Origin: Actinomycetes bacterium
Lineage (GTDB): Bacteria; Actinomycetota; Actinomycetes; Mycobacteriales; Mycobacteriaceae
Assembly: GCA_022601275.1 (NCBI GenBank)
Contig: JAHZIT010000148.1
Location: 1 to 33,991, forward strand
DNA: 33,991 nucleotides
Direction of reading: 5' to 3'
In this document: positions 1 through 7,574 of the stretch, piece by piece
Layout of the letters: each line of letters begins with the position of its first letter
Position numbering within the stretch: position 1 is the stretch's first letter
Notes under the pieces: model-generated
Told to the model about the DNA's origin: nothing
The model's input: the letters and a program-made list of their open reading frames with translations, nothing else
The model's database searches: none
Translations under genes and position numbers: made by a program

Positions 1-1209
1 AGCCGATACTCCGATACCGAAGTCCATCGGAAGGCGGCGCAACTCCGCGGCCAGCGCGCGCGCCGCCGACAGTGCCGCCGATGCGGGCTCGGGGATGCTC
101 AGCGGAGCGCCGAACACCGCCAGTGCCGCATCCCCCTGGAATTTGTTGATCAAGCCGTGTCGCTTGTCGACGGCCGCGACCACGATTTGGAAGAACTCGT
201 TGAGCAGGCGTGCGATGTCGTGGGGTTCGTGGACGATGGCAAGTTGCGTCGAATCCACAAGGTCGACGAACAGGACCGCCACGTCGCGTTCGTCGCCCGA
301 CGGTGATTCGTTCTGTTCGACAGCGCGCCGGGCAACTTCCTCGCCCACGTGACGCCCGAAGAGGTCGCGCAGCCGGTCGCGTTCCCGCAGTCCTGCGACC
401 ATCGAGTTGAAGCCCGCTTGCAGTCGGCCGATTTCGGACCATTCGTAGACGTCGACGGTCTGGTCGATGAGGCCCTTCTCGACGTCTGCCATGGCCTTGA
501 CCACCTGGTTGACCGGGTCGGAAATCGACATCGACACCACGATCGTCGCCCTGAGCCCAAGCACCACCGCGACCAGCGCCAATACCAAAAGCGCGAGTTC
601 TGTCCGGGTGGAGTCCTCGAGCAGCCAGCCGTTGGACCACATGATCAGCAGCAGTGCGATCGCCAACCCGGGCAGCGCCGTGCACACCGTCCACATCAGG
701 AGCAGCCGGGCACGCACCCCAGGTGCGACCGGATGTCTGAGGTCGGCCGGTACGCCGGCCAGGAGCGGGCGAAGTGTTCGCAGCGTGAACAGGAATCCGG
801 TGGACACATTGGCGATGGCGCCGAAGAGTATCGCCGAAACGATGACGATGAGGACCGCCGGCTCCGCGTCGAGGTTGAGCGGCACCAGGACCGCCGCGGC
901 CAGGGCCCACGGCGCGACCGTGATGGCTGACTGTCGGCGGGTCGTCTTGCTCGCCGAGCGGAGCTGGGCGCCGGTAGGTGTGAGCCCCGCGCTCACCCAC
1001 TGCAGGGACGGCGCGATGATCAGCACTGCGGCCGTGGCCACCGCGATGGTGCTGACGACGCTGATTGCCACGAGGGCTATGACGTTGCCTGGCGTGAGGA
1101 CGCTGGGGCCGATCAGCGGCACCACGATCGCGACCACTTCGGCCACTGTCAGCACGTAGGCCGACGTGAGACCCGCTGCGTAGCGGATGAGCAGGCGGCG
1201 CGGCCTCAC
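1..1209 (-). CDS. Membrane-bound class III adenylate cyclase with HAMP domain (partial, C-terminus cut by window)
   Basis: Predicted to convert ATP to cAMP at the inner face of the membrane. Read on the minus strand from a GTG at 1209, the 403 visible residues begin with a hydrophobic half (about residues 8-220, roughly six membrane segments). A HAMP linker starts near SDPVNQVVKAMADVEKG (about 230-285) and is followed by the cyclase homology domain. Metal-binding Asp316 lies in LFVDLVDST. NKFQGDAALAVFGAP carries Lys356, at the adenine-selecting position, and the second metal Asp360. The frame is still open at base 1, so the last part of the catalytic domain is outside the window. The layout matches the six-helix HAMP cyclases of M. 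tuberculosis (Rv1318c to Rv1320c, Rv3645). The GTG is the first usable start after an in-frame stop at 1264-1266. The gene is divergent from the acyl-CoA operon, 70 bp away. The signal it senses is unknown. Confidence 0.9.
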   Translation of the reverse strand, partial: MRPRRLLIRYAAGLTSAYVLTVAEVVAIVVPLIGPSVLTPGNVIALVAISVVSTIAVATAAVLIIAPSLQWVSAGLTPTGAQLRSASKTTRRQSAITVAPWALAAAVLVPLNLDAEPAVLIVIVSAILFGAIANVSTGFLFTLRTLRPLLAGVPADLRHPVAPGVRARLLLMWTVCTALPGLAIALLLIMWSNGWLLEDSTRTELALLVLALVAVVLGLRATIVVSMSISDPVNQVVKAMADVEKGLIDQTVDVYEWSEIGRLQAGFNSMVAGLRERDRLRDLFGRHVGEEVARRAVEQNESPSGDERDVAVLFVDLVDSTQLAIVHEPHDIARLLNEFFQIVVAAVDKRHGLINKFQGDAALAVFGAPLSIPEPASAALSAARALAAELRRLPMDFGIGVSA

Positions 1210-1219
1210 CCGCCGAAGG

Positions 1220-1225
1220 TAACAT
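1220..1225 (+). promoter_or_regulatory. Possible -10 element in the divergent cyclase / acyl-CoA operon spacer
   Basis: The 70-bp spacer between the two divergent genes contains TAACAT, which fits the mycobacterial -10 pattern TANNNT, about 55 bp before the acyl-CoA dehydrogenase start. No convincing -35 was seen. This is pattern matching only. Confidence 0.2.
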
Positions 1226-1279
1226 TGCGCGACGGAGCATTCCGATGACGTGCCGCGAAACTCTCAGGGAGACGCAGTT

Positions 1280-2470
1280 ATGCCGGGCGGCATGAGTTTC
1301 GAACTGACCGAGGATCAGGAGTTGATCCGCAGGTCGGTCGCCGAGCTGGCGGGCCGGTTCGACGAACAGTATTGGATGGAGAAGGATCTCGGCCACGAGT
1401 TCCCGGGCGAGTTCTATGACGCCATCGCCAAGGGCGGCTGGCTGGGCATGACCATTCCGGAGCAGTATGGCGGCCACGGCCTGGGGCTCACCGAGGCCAC
1501 CCTGCTGTTGGAGGAGGTCGCGCGATCGGGTGCCGCGATGAACGGCGCCAGTGCGATCCACCTGTCGATTTTTGGTATGCAGCCGGTGGTGAAACACGGC
1601 TCCGACGAACTGAAGGCCTCGACGTTGCCCCGGATCGTGGACGGCGAACTGCATGTCTGCTTCGGTGTCACCGAGCCCGGCGCCGGTCTGGACACTTCAC
1701 GCATCACCACCTTCGCCGAACGCGTAGGGGACACCTACCGCATCAACGGCCGCAAGGTCTGGATCTCCAAGGCCCTCGAGTCCGAGAAGATCCTGCTGTT
1801 GACCCGTACCCAGCCATACGACGCCGTCAGGGCCGGAGGCGCCAAGAAGACCGACGGGATGACGCTGTTCCTGACCGACTTGGACCCAGACCGCGTTGTC
1901 ATCCGGCCGATCAAGAAGATGGGGCGCAACGCGGTCGGCTCGAACGAACTGTTCATCGACGATCTGATCGTCCCGATCGAGGACCGGGTCGGGGAGGAGG
2001 GCAAGGGCTTCGAGTACATCCTCGATGGGCTCAACCCCGAGCGGATGCTGCTCGCCGCCGAGGCGTTGGGAATCGGGCGCGTCGCACTGGAGAAGGCGGT
2101 GGCCTATGGCAACGAGCGCGTCGTCTTCAACCGTCCCATCGGGATGAATCAGGGGTTGCAGTTCCCGCTGGCTGACTCGCTGGCCCGCCTCGATGCCGCC
2201 GAACTAGTCCTGCGCAAGGCGACCTGGCTCTATGACAGCGACAAACCTTGTGGGCGCGAGGCGAATACCGCGAAGTATCTCTGCGCCGACGCGGGCTTCG
2301 ATGCGGCCGACCGCGCGCTGCAAATGCACGGCGGGATGGGCTACGCCGAGGAGTACCACGTGTCGCGGTACTTCCGAGAGGCGCGCCTGATGAAGATCGC
2401 CCCGGTGAGTCAGGAGATGATTCTCAATTTCTTGGGTGAGCACGTCCTGGGCCTTCCCCGTAGCTACTGA
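1280..2470 (+). CDS. Acyl-CoA dehydrogenase (FadE family)
   Basis: FAD flavoprotein predicted to introduce the alpha-beta double bond into an acyl-CoA, the first step of beta-oxidation; 396 residues, the usual size. The FAD and substrate loop CFGVTEPGAG is at 127-136, followed by KVWIS near 159-163. The C-terminal helical domain has QMHGGMGY (348-355). The usual catalytic Glu of YEGT near the C-terminus is replaced: the matching stretch reads KIAPVSQE with Ala374. Glu254 in GLNPERMLLAA sits where isovaleryl-CoA dehydrogenase carries its catalytic Glu, so that residue may be the base. ATG 1280 is chosen because AGGGAG lies 8 nt upstream; a GTG at 1250 and an ATG at 1292 are alternatives. It is the first gene of a three-gene operon; the CoA-transferase starts 18 nt after it. 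Substrate chain type cannot be read from sequence. Confidence 0.93.
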   Translation: MPGGMSFELTEDQELIRRSVAELAGRFDEQYWMEKDLGHEFPGEFYDAIAKGGWLGMTIPEQYGGHGLGLTEATLLLEEVARSGAAMNGASAIHLSIFGMQPVVKHGSDELKASTLPRIVDGELHVCFGVTEPGAGLDTSRITTFAERVGDTYRINGRKVWISKALESEKILLLTRTQPYDAVRAGGAKKTDGMTLFLTDLDPDRVVIRPIKKMGRNAVGSNELFIDDLIVPIEDRVGEEGKGFEYILDGLNPERMLLAAEALGIGRVALEKAVAYGNERVVFNRPIGMNQGLQFPLADSLARLDAAELVLRKATWLYDSDKPCGREANTAKYLCADAGFDAADRALQMHGGMGYAEEYHVSRYFREARLMKIAPVSQEMILNFLGEHVLGLPRSY

Positions 2471-2488
2471 GCATGGTGATGTGAACAG

Positions 2489-3733
2489 GTGAATGATCCA
2501 GAACTACACACCGCGCCGCTGGCGGGTGTCACCGTCGTCGCCATGGAGCAGGCCGTCGCTGCTCCGATGTGCACCCGGGTGCTGGCTGATTTCGGCGCGC
2601 GCATCATCAAGGTGGAGAACCCCGACGGGGGTGACTTCGCACGCGATTACGACGACGTGGTCAACGGGCCGGGCGGTCTGGCGGCCCATTTTGTGTGGTG
2701 CAACCGCGGCAAGGAATCGGTGACCCTCAACACGAAGTCACCGGCGGGGATGGAGCTGATGCACCGGTTGCTCGACCGCGCCGATGCGTTCGTGTCGAAT
2801 CTCGCGCCGGGGGTGACGGCCAGAATGGGAATCGCGTCGACCGACCTCGCTCAGCGCCACCCCGGCGTCATTCCCGTCGAGATCGATGGGTACGGGTCCG
2901 GCGGGCCACTGTCCCACAAGCGTGCCTACGACCTTCTGGTGCAGGCGGAGGCGGGTTCCTGCGCGATCACCGGCTATCCGGGCATGCCCGCGAAACCTGG
3001 GCCCGCGATGGCCGACTTCACAACGGGTCTCTATGCCGCCCTGTCGATTCTGGCGCTGTTGTTCGGGCGCGCCAACCGGCCCGCCGGGGCCGCGACGCCG
3101 TCCGTCGAACTGAGCCTGTTCGACGTGATGGCCGACGTGATGGGCTACGCGCTGACCTATACCCAGCACACGGGCATCGACCAGCAGCCGCTGGGTGTGG
3201 CTTCGCCCGCGGTGGCACCGTACGGAGCGTTCGCCACCCGCGACGATCAGATCGTCGTTCTCGGCACCACCAACGACCGCGAATGGCAGCGTGTCGCTCG
3301 CGAGATGATCGAGCGACCCGACCTCGCCGAAGACCCGCGGCTGGCCACCAACCCCGGGCGCTGTGCGCACCGCGAGATCCTCGACGAGGCGCTCGGTAGT
3401 TGGTGTTCCCAACACGATCTCGCCGACATTCAGGTGACGGCCGACGCAGCGGGGATCGGCAACTCCCGTTACAACCTGCCCAGTGAAGTGGTGGTGCATC
3501 CCCACCTGGCCGCACGCGACCGCTGGCGGACCGTCGCCACGTCCCGAGGTGACATTCGTAGCTTGCGGCCGCCGCCGGTGATCAGCGACTTCGAGCAGCC
3601 GATGGGGCCGGTGCCGGGTCTGGGACAGCACACCGACGCGGTACTGGGTGAATTGGGTCTGACGGAAGAGGAATTGGCCCGGTTGCGGGCCGATGGTGTG
3701 ATCGGGCCGGGGCCCGGATCGGAGCAGAAGTGA
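2489..3733 (+). CDS. Family III CoA-transferase / acyl-CoA racemase-like (CaiB/BaiF)
   Basis: Predicted to move CoA between carboxylic acids, or to epimerise a 2-methylacyl-CoA; the two activities share this fold. It has 414 residues, normal for the family. The N-terminal part has VAMEQAVAAP and DFGARIIKVENP (35-45), the usual CoA-binding Rossmann start. Asp148 in AYDLLVQA is the position of the aspartyl nucleophile in formyl-CoA transferase. The start is a GTG 18 nt after the dehydrogenase stop. Its TGA overlaps the ATG of the thiolase by one base, so the three are translated together. In this setting it could load an imported acid with CoA or fix the stereochemistry of a branched chain before dehydrogenation; which of the two is not decidable here. 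Confidence 0.9.
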   Translation: MNDPELHTAPLAGVTVVAMEQAVAAPMCTRVLADFGARIIKVENPDGGDFARDYDDVVNGPGGLAAHFVWCNRGKESVTLNTKSPAGMELMHRLLDRADAFVSNLAPGVTARMGIASTDLAQRHPGVIPVEIDGYGSGGPLSHKRAYDLLVQAEAGSCAITGYPGMPAKPGPAMADFTTGLYAALSILALLFGRANRPAGAATPSVELSLFDVMADVMGYALTYTQHTGIDQQPLGVASPAVAPYGAFATRDDQIVVLGTTNDREWQRVAREMIERPDLAEDPRLATNPGRCAHREILDEALGSWCSQHDLADIQVTADAAGIGNSRYNLPSEVVVHPHLAARDRWRTVATSRGDIRSLRPPPVISDFEQPMGPVPGLGQHTDAVLGELGLTEEELARLRADGVIGPGPGSEQK

Positions 3734-4878
3734 TGCGGGAAACGGTCATCGTAGGAGCGGTGCGCACGCCCGTCGGCAAGCGCAACGGCGAACTGTCCGA
3801 CCAGCATGCGGCCGATCTGTCGGCGGTGGTGCTCAACGAGCTCGTCGAGCGCACCGGGGTCCCCCCAACCATCATTGATGACGTGGTGTGGGGCTGCGTT
3901 TCCCAGGTTGGTGACCAGTCCAGCAACATCGGCCGGTATGCGGTGCTGGCGGCGGGCTGGCCTGAACACATCCCGGGTACCACCGTCAACCGGGCCTGCG
4001 GATCCAGCCAGCAGGCGCTGGATTTCGCCGTTCAGGCAGTGATGTCGGGGCAACAGGACGTCGTGGTGGCCGGGGGGGTAGAGGTGATGAGCCGGGTGCC
4101 GCTGGGCTCCGCGCGCGCCACCGGTATGCCCTACGGTCCGAAAGTCCTTGCCCGCTATAACGACTTCGCGTTCAACCAGGGCATCGCGGCCGAGATGATC
4201 GCGCAGCAATGGAACCTCTCGCGCACCCGACTCGACGAATATTCGGCGCAGTCCCACGAGCGGGCGGCGGCTGCGCAGGATGCCGGGGCGTTCAGGGAAC
4301 AGATCGTGCCGGTCTTCACCCAGGGCGGTGTCGTCACCGAGGACGAGGGTATTCGGCGCGGGACGACGCAGCAGAAGCTTTCCGGGCTGAAGCCGGCGTT
4401 TACCGAGGACGGTGTGATTCATGCCGGGAACTCTTCTCAAATCTCCGACGGAGCGGCAGCCTTGCTCGTCATGACCTCCGAGAATGCAGTCACGCTCGGG
4501 GTGACCCCCTTGGCGCGCTATTGCGCCGGCGCGGTCACCGGGGCCGACCCCAGACTGATGCTGACCGGGCCGATTCCGGCGACCGAGAAGGTCCTGCACA
4601 AGGCCGGCGTGGACCTGGACGACATCGGGGTGTTTGAGGTCAACGAGGCGTTCGCGCCGGTCCCGCTGGCGTGGCTGGCCGACACCGGCGCCGATGAGAG
4701 CAAGCTCAACCCCCTCGGCGGCGCGATCGCGCTGGGTCATCCGCTCGGCGCTTCGGGCGCGGTGCTCATGACGCGAATGGTCCACCACATGCGAGACAAC
4801 GGAATTCGTTACGGCTTGCAGACCATGTGCGAAGGTGGCGGCACGGCCAACGCGACGGTGGTCGAGTTGATCGCATAA
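3733..4878 (+). CDS. Thiolase (acetyl-CoA C-acyltransferase, FadA family)
   Basis: Predicted to cleave a 3-ketoacyl-CoA with CoA, the last step of beta-oxidation, or to run the reverse condensation. It has 381 residues. The full catalytic set is visible: nucleophile Cys89 in VNRACGSSQQA, the FEVNEAFA motif (301-308), His336 in ALGHPLGASG and Cys366 in TMCEGGGTANA. The ATG at 3733 overlaps the preceding TGA by one base; a GTG one codon earlier is possible. It is the last gene of the operon, and the next gene converges from the other strand 60 bp on. No enoyl-CoA hydratase or hydroxyacyl-CoA dehydrogenase is present nearby, so the middle steps of a beta-oxidation round must come from elsewhere. 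Confidence 0.94.
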   Translation: MRETVIVGAVRTPVGKRNGELSDQHAADLSAVVLNELVERTGVPPTIIDDVVWGCVSQVGDQSSNIGRYAVLAAGWPEHIPGTTVNRACGSSQQALDFAVQAVMSGQQDVVVAGGVEVMSRVPLGSARATGMPYGPKVLARYNDFAFNQGIAAEMIAQQWNLSRTRLDEYSAQSHERAAAAQDAGAFREQIVPVFTQGGVVTEDEGIRRGTTQQKLSGLKPAFTEDGVIHAGNSSQISDGAAALLVMTSENAVTLGVTPLARYCAGAVTGADPRLMLTGPIPATEKVLHKAGVDLDDIGVFEVNEAFAPVPLAWLADTGADESKLNPLGGAIALGHPLGASGAVLMTRMVHHMRDNGIRYGLQTMCEGGGTANATVVELIA

Positions 4879-4938
4879 CCCGATTTGATCGGATGATGGG
4901 TGTCGGGCTTCACCGCCACCGCAGGCGCGGTCGCGTCG

Positions 4939-5418
4939 CTACAGGCGTTGGAGCGCGAAAGTCCAGAACTGGGTGCCGGGGGGACCGTTGAAACAGCCCA
5001 CGTCGTAGACGGAATTGATGGTTCCGGCCAGGGAGACCGCGTCCCACGAGTAAGTATCGCGGCTCGGTAGGTTGTAGCCGATGCAGCGTAGGCCATCGGG
5101 AACGTCCACGGTGAACGAGTAGCGGCCGTCGACCAGGAAAGCCTTACTCACGTAACCGGCATAGAAGTTCAGTCGCGGTATTCCAGAGGCGTAGACGCAG
5201 TCCGGATCTTTCGGGACGCACGTGGAGACGAACCAGACCCACGAAGCCTGGGTATAGCGGTTGGTGAGAACGTCGTAGTTGCCCAACCGCATGGCGGCCG
5301 GGGCGGGCGGTGCGAGCATCACCGCACTCACCATGAGCGCCGCGGCGGCGGTCGCGGCCTTCGAGAGCTTCGCCAGTCTTCTCAAAATTCTTTTTCTCAA
5401 ATTCTTCTCGACGATCAC
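4939..5418 (-). CDS. Small exported protein of unknown function
   Basis: I do not recognise a function. The N-terminus is very basic (KNLRKRILRRLAKLSK), followed by a hydrophobic stretch and APPAPAA, a typical secretion signal with a cleavage site near AMRLGNYD. The mature part has about 117 residues, is rich in Tyr and Trp, and has four Cys (STCVPKDPDC, GLRCIGY, DVGCFNGP), likely two disulfides. It resembles small secreted proteins common in mycobacteria. The start is uncertain: GTG 5418 is chosen because it places the basic region at the N-terminus. TTG 5400 is possible, and the frame is open back to an ATG at 5547. It converges with the thiolase operon and is divergent from the mce operon. 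Confidence 0.75.
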   Translation of the reverse strand: MIVEKNLRKRILRRLAKLSKAATAAAALMVSAVMLAPPAPAAMRLGNYDVLTNRYTQASWVWFVSTCVPKDPDCVYASGIPRLNFYAGYVSKAFLVDGRYSFTVDVPDGLRCIGYNLPSRDTYSWDAVSLAGTINSVYDVGCFNGPPGTQFWTFALQRL

Positions 5419-5678
5419 CCTGGATGGTTTACACCGCTGTTCATCAAACCACTTGGGCCGTCCCTCCCGGTCCGAATCGACCGACTCTGCCGCGGAGCTT
5501 GGCGTGCGCAGCGGATCGTCGCCGGTCAGTCCTCTACGGAGGCTCATTCCGGTCAGGGATCGGCCCTGTTAGCGACGTCGCCCGAAGGGGCGGCGCCGGG
5601 TGTCGATGGCGAGTCCTTTGGTCCAACCGCTGGGCGCTGGGGGTACTGGAAACACAGGTCAACAGCGTCGGGGTAGGG

Positions 5679-5876
5679 CTGCCGATCCAAACTGGCGGGG
5701 TCCTGAATGCCAAAGGGCACCCATTTGGCGCCGCCGATGTGGCAAAGTGCGTCAAGTTGTTCCAACTAGCCGCGAGGCGGTGCCGTGAACCAGCGGTGAT
5801 GGCACCGGAATCGGGCTGGCGAACAATGCTAGGCAGGCCCGACTGCCGTATCGGGCTTGGTGATCTTGGAGGGAAC
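5679..5876 (+). pseudogene. Decayed C-terminal end of a thiolase / SCP2-type thiolase
   Basis: The 467-bp spacer between the minus-strand exported protein and yrbEA has no intact gene, but one frame keeps thiolase features. The translation runs TGGVLNAKGHPFGAADVAKC, then LFQLAARRCREP, then CRIGLGDLGG. SCP2-type thiolases end with GG-x-x-KAKGHPVGATG, then a helix ending in QLRG, then a GL-x-x-NLGG strand, in the same order and spacing. Thiolase sequence before this point is not recognisable, and the fragment lacks the nucleophile Cys region. It runs in frame into yrbEA without a stop, and the yrbEA ribosome site lies over its LGG codons. It differs from the intact thiolase at 3733, which reads ALGHPLGASG here. 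Confidence 0.5.
5837..5856 (+). repeat. Inverted repeat ahead of yrbEA
   Basis: GCCCGA and TCGGGC form six-base arms around an 8-nt spacer. A second pair, GGCAG (5832-5836) and CTGCC (5843-5847), overlaps it, so the two hairpins would exclude each other. The site lies 30 nt upstream of the yrbEA start codon and within the thiolase remnant. It could be an operator for the mce operon or chance in GC-rich DNA. Confidence 0.25.
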
Positions 5877-5885
5877 CCAGAGTTA

Positions 5886-6695
5886 ATGGCGGTTAACGGG
5901 CCGGAGCGCTGGTCGACCGGCATCACGATGCCGAGCGGCGTGACCGGCGCCATGCGGGCCGTCGGCGGGTTCTTTTCGATGGCGCTGGATGCGGTGAAGT
6001 ACCTGTTCGTCAGGCCGTTTCAGCTGCGGGAGTTCTTGGAGCAGTCGTGGTTCGTGGCGAAGGTGTCGCTGGCGCCGACGGTTCTGGTGGCGATCCCGTT
6101 CACAGTGTTGGTGTCGTTCACCCTGAACGTTCTGCTGCGGGAGTTGGGCGCGGCAGATCTCTCGGGCGCGGGTGCGGCCTTCGGTGCCGTCACGCAGGTG
6201 GGTCCGATGGTGACAGTGCTGATCGTGGCAGGGGCAGGAGCCACGGCGATGTGTGCGGACCTGGGGTCGCGCACCATCCGTGAGGAGATTGACGCGATGG
6301 AGGTGCTGGGCATCAACCCGGTCCAGCGTCTGGTCACGCCCCGGATGCTGGCTGCCGGGCTGGTGGCACTCCTGCTGAACAGCCTGGTCGTGATCATCGG
6401 CATCCTCGGGGGTTACTTCTTCTCGGTTTTTGTCCAGGACGTCAACCCGGGTGCTTTCGCGGCCGGGATCACGTTGTTGACCGGGCTTCCGGAGGTGCTC
6501 ATCTCGTGTGTGAAGGCGGCACTGTTCGGTGTGATCGCCGGGTTGGTGGCCTGCTATCGCGGGTTGACGATCGTCGGCGGCGGGGCCAAGGCAGTGGGTA
6601 ACGCGGTCAACGAGACCGTCGTGTACGCGTTCATCGCGCTGTTTGTGATCAACGTGGTCGTGACCGCGATCGGTATCCAGATGACGACGGGTTAG
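5886..6695 (+). CDS. yrbEA: YrbEA-type permease of the Mce lipid importer
   Basis: Inner-membrane permease (MlaE family) that pairs with YrbEB under the Mce proteins. It has 269 residues with about five or six hydrophobic segments. Family signatures are clear: REFLEQSWFVAKVSL (38-52), VAGAGATAMCADLGSRTIREEIDAMEVLGINP (central EQ-loop region that contacts the ATPase) and GNAVNETVVYAFIALFVINVVVTAIG at the end. ATG 5886 is chosen because GGAGGGA lies 11 nt upstream and the N-terminal length then fits the family. The reading frame is open for 154 codons further upstream, but that part is not YrbE-like. It is the first gene of an eight-gene operon, with yrbEB 11 nt downstream. The ATPase MceG is absent from the window, as is usual for mycobacteria, where one ATPase serves several mce loci. 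Confidence 0.95.
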   Translation: MAVNGPERWSTGITMPSGVTGAMRAVGGFFSMALDAVKYLFVRPFQLREFLEQSWFVAKVSLAPTVLVAIPFTVLVSFTLNVLLRELGAADLSGAGAAFGAVTQVGPMVTVLIVAGAGATAMCADLGSRTIREEIDAMEVLGINPVQRLVTPRMLAAGLVALLLNSLVVIIGILGGYFFSVFVQDVNPGAFAAGITLLTGLPEVLISCVKAALFGVIAGLVACYRGLTIVGGGAKAVGNAVNETVVYAFIALFVINVVVTAIGIQMTTG

Positions 6696-6706
6696 GGCCG
6701 CACATC

Positions 6707-7564
6707 ATGGGAGCCCAATCGGTGGTGCGAGCGCTATACCCGCGGCTGGCAGAGGCGGCCGGCCGCCCGGTGGCCTGGCTGTCGGGCATCGGCGATCACG
6801 CGCTGTTCTACGGGCGGGCGATTGCGGGTGTGCCGCACGCGGCGGTGCATTTCCGCAAGGAGATCGTCCGGCTGATCGCCGAGATCTCCATGGGCGCGGG
6901 CGCGTTGGCGATGATCGGCGGCACCCTGGCCATCGTCGGGTTCCTGACACTGGCGGCCGGCGGCACGTTGGCCATCCAGGGTTACAGTTCGCTGGGCAAC
7001 ATCGGCATCGAGGCGCTGACGGGCTTCCTCGCGGCGTTCATCAACGTGCGCATCGCCGCGCCGGTGGTGGCCGGGATCGGCCTGGCGGCGACTTTCGGCG
7101 CGGGAGTGACCGCACAGCTGGGCGCGATGCGGATCAACGAGGAGGTCGATGCGCTGGAGTCGATGGGGATCCCGCCGATCGAGTACCTGGTGTCGACGCG
7201 GATAGTGGCGGGCATGATCGCGATCACGCCCCTGTACGCGGTCGCGGTGATCCTGTCGTTTTTGGCCTCCCAGTTCACCACGGTGGTGTTGTTCGGACAG
7301 TCGGCCGGTCTATACGATCACTACTTCAATACGTTCCTCAATCCGATTGACCTGCTCTGGTCCTTCTTTCAGGCCGTGCTGATGGCATTGGCGATTCTGT
7401 TGCTCCACACCTACTTTGGTTTTTTCGCCACTGGCGGACCCTCGGGTGTGGGCGCGGCGGTGGGGGACGCGGTCCGTACTTCTCTGGTGGTCGTGGTCTC
7501 GGTGACTTTGCTGGTGTCGCTGGCGATCTATGGCCATGACGGAAACTTCAACCTGTCGGGCTAG
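6707..7564 (+). CDS. yrbEB: YrbEB-type permease of the Mce lipid importer
   Basis: Second MlaE-family permease, 285 residues, forming the membrane core with YrbEA. The N-terminal part carries an amphipathic stretch (VHFRKEIVRLIAEISMGAGALAM), then hydrophobic segments. The family core GIGLAATFGAGVTAQLGAMRINEEVDALESMGIPP includes the EExDALE ATPase-contact loop. The C-terminus has GGPSGVGAAVGDAVRTSLVVVV, equivalent to the NAVNETVV region of YrbEA. The start ATG follows the yrbEA stop by 11 nt with only a weak AGGG ahead. mceA follows with a 10-nt gap. Confidence 0.95.
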   Translation: MGAQSVVRALYPRLAEAAGRPVAWLSGIGDHALFYGRAIAGVPHAAVHFRKEIVRLIAEISMGAGALAMIGGTLAIVGFLTLAAGGTLAIQGYSSLGNIGIEALTGFLAAFINVRIAAPVVAGIGLAATFGAGVTAQLGAMRINEEVDALESMGIPPIEYLVSTRIVAGMIAITPLYAVAVILSFLASQFTTVVLFGQSAGLYDHYFNTFLNPIDLLWSFFQAVLMALAILLLHTYFGFFATGGPSGVGAAVGDAVRTSLVVVVSVTLLVSLAIYGHDGNFNLSG

Positions 7565-7574
7565 GGGAGTCGAG

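Noticed and set aside
3469..4788. Minus-strand open frame of 439 codons opposite the CoA-transferase and thiolase
   Set aside because: The plus strand has complete catalytic motifs of two enzymes; the minus frame shows no family features.
5424..5885. N-terminal extension of YrbEA by 154 residues
   Set aside because: The extension is not YrbE-like, a good ribosome site precedes ATG 5886, and part of the extension matches a thiolase end. I treat it as leader with a pseudogene.
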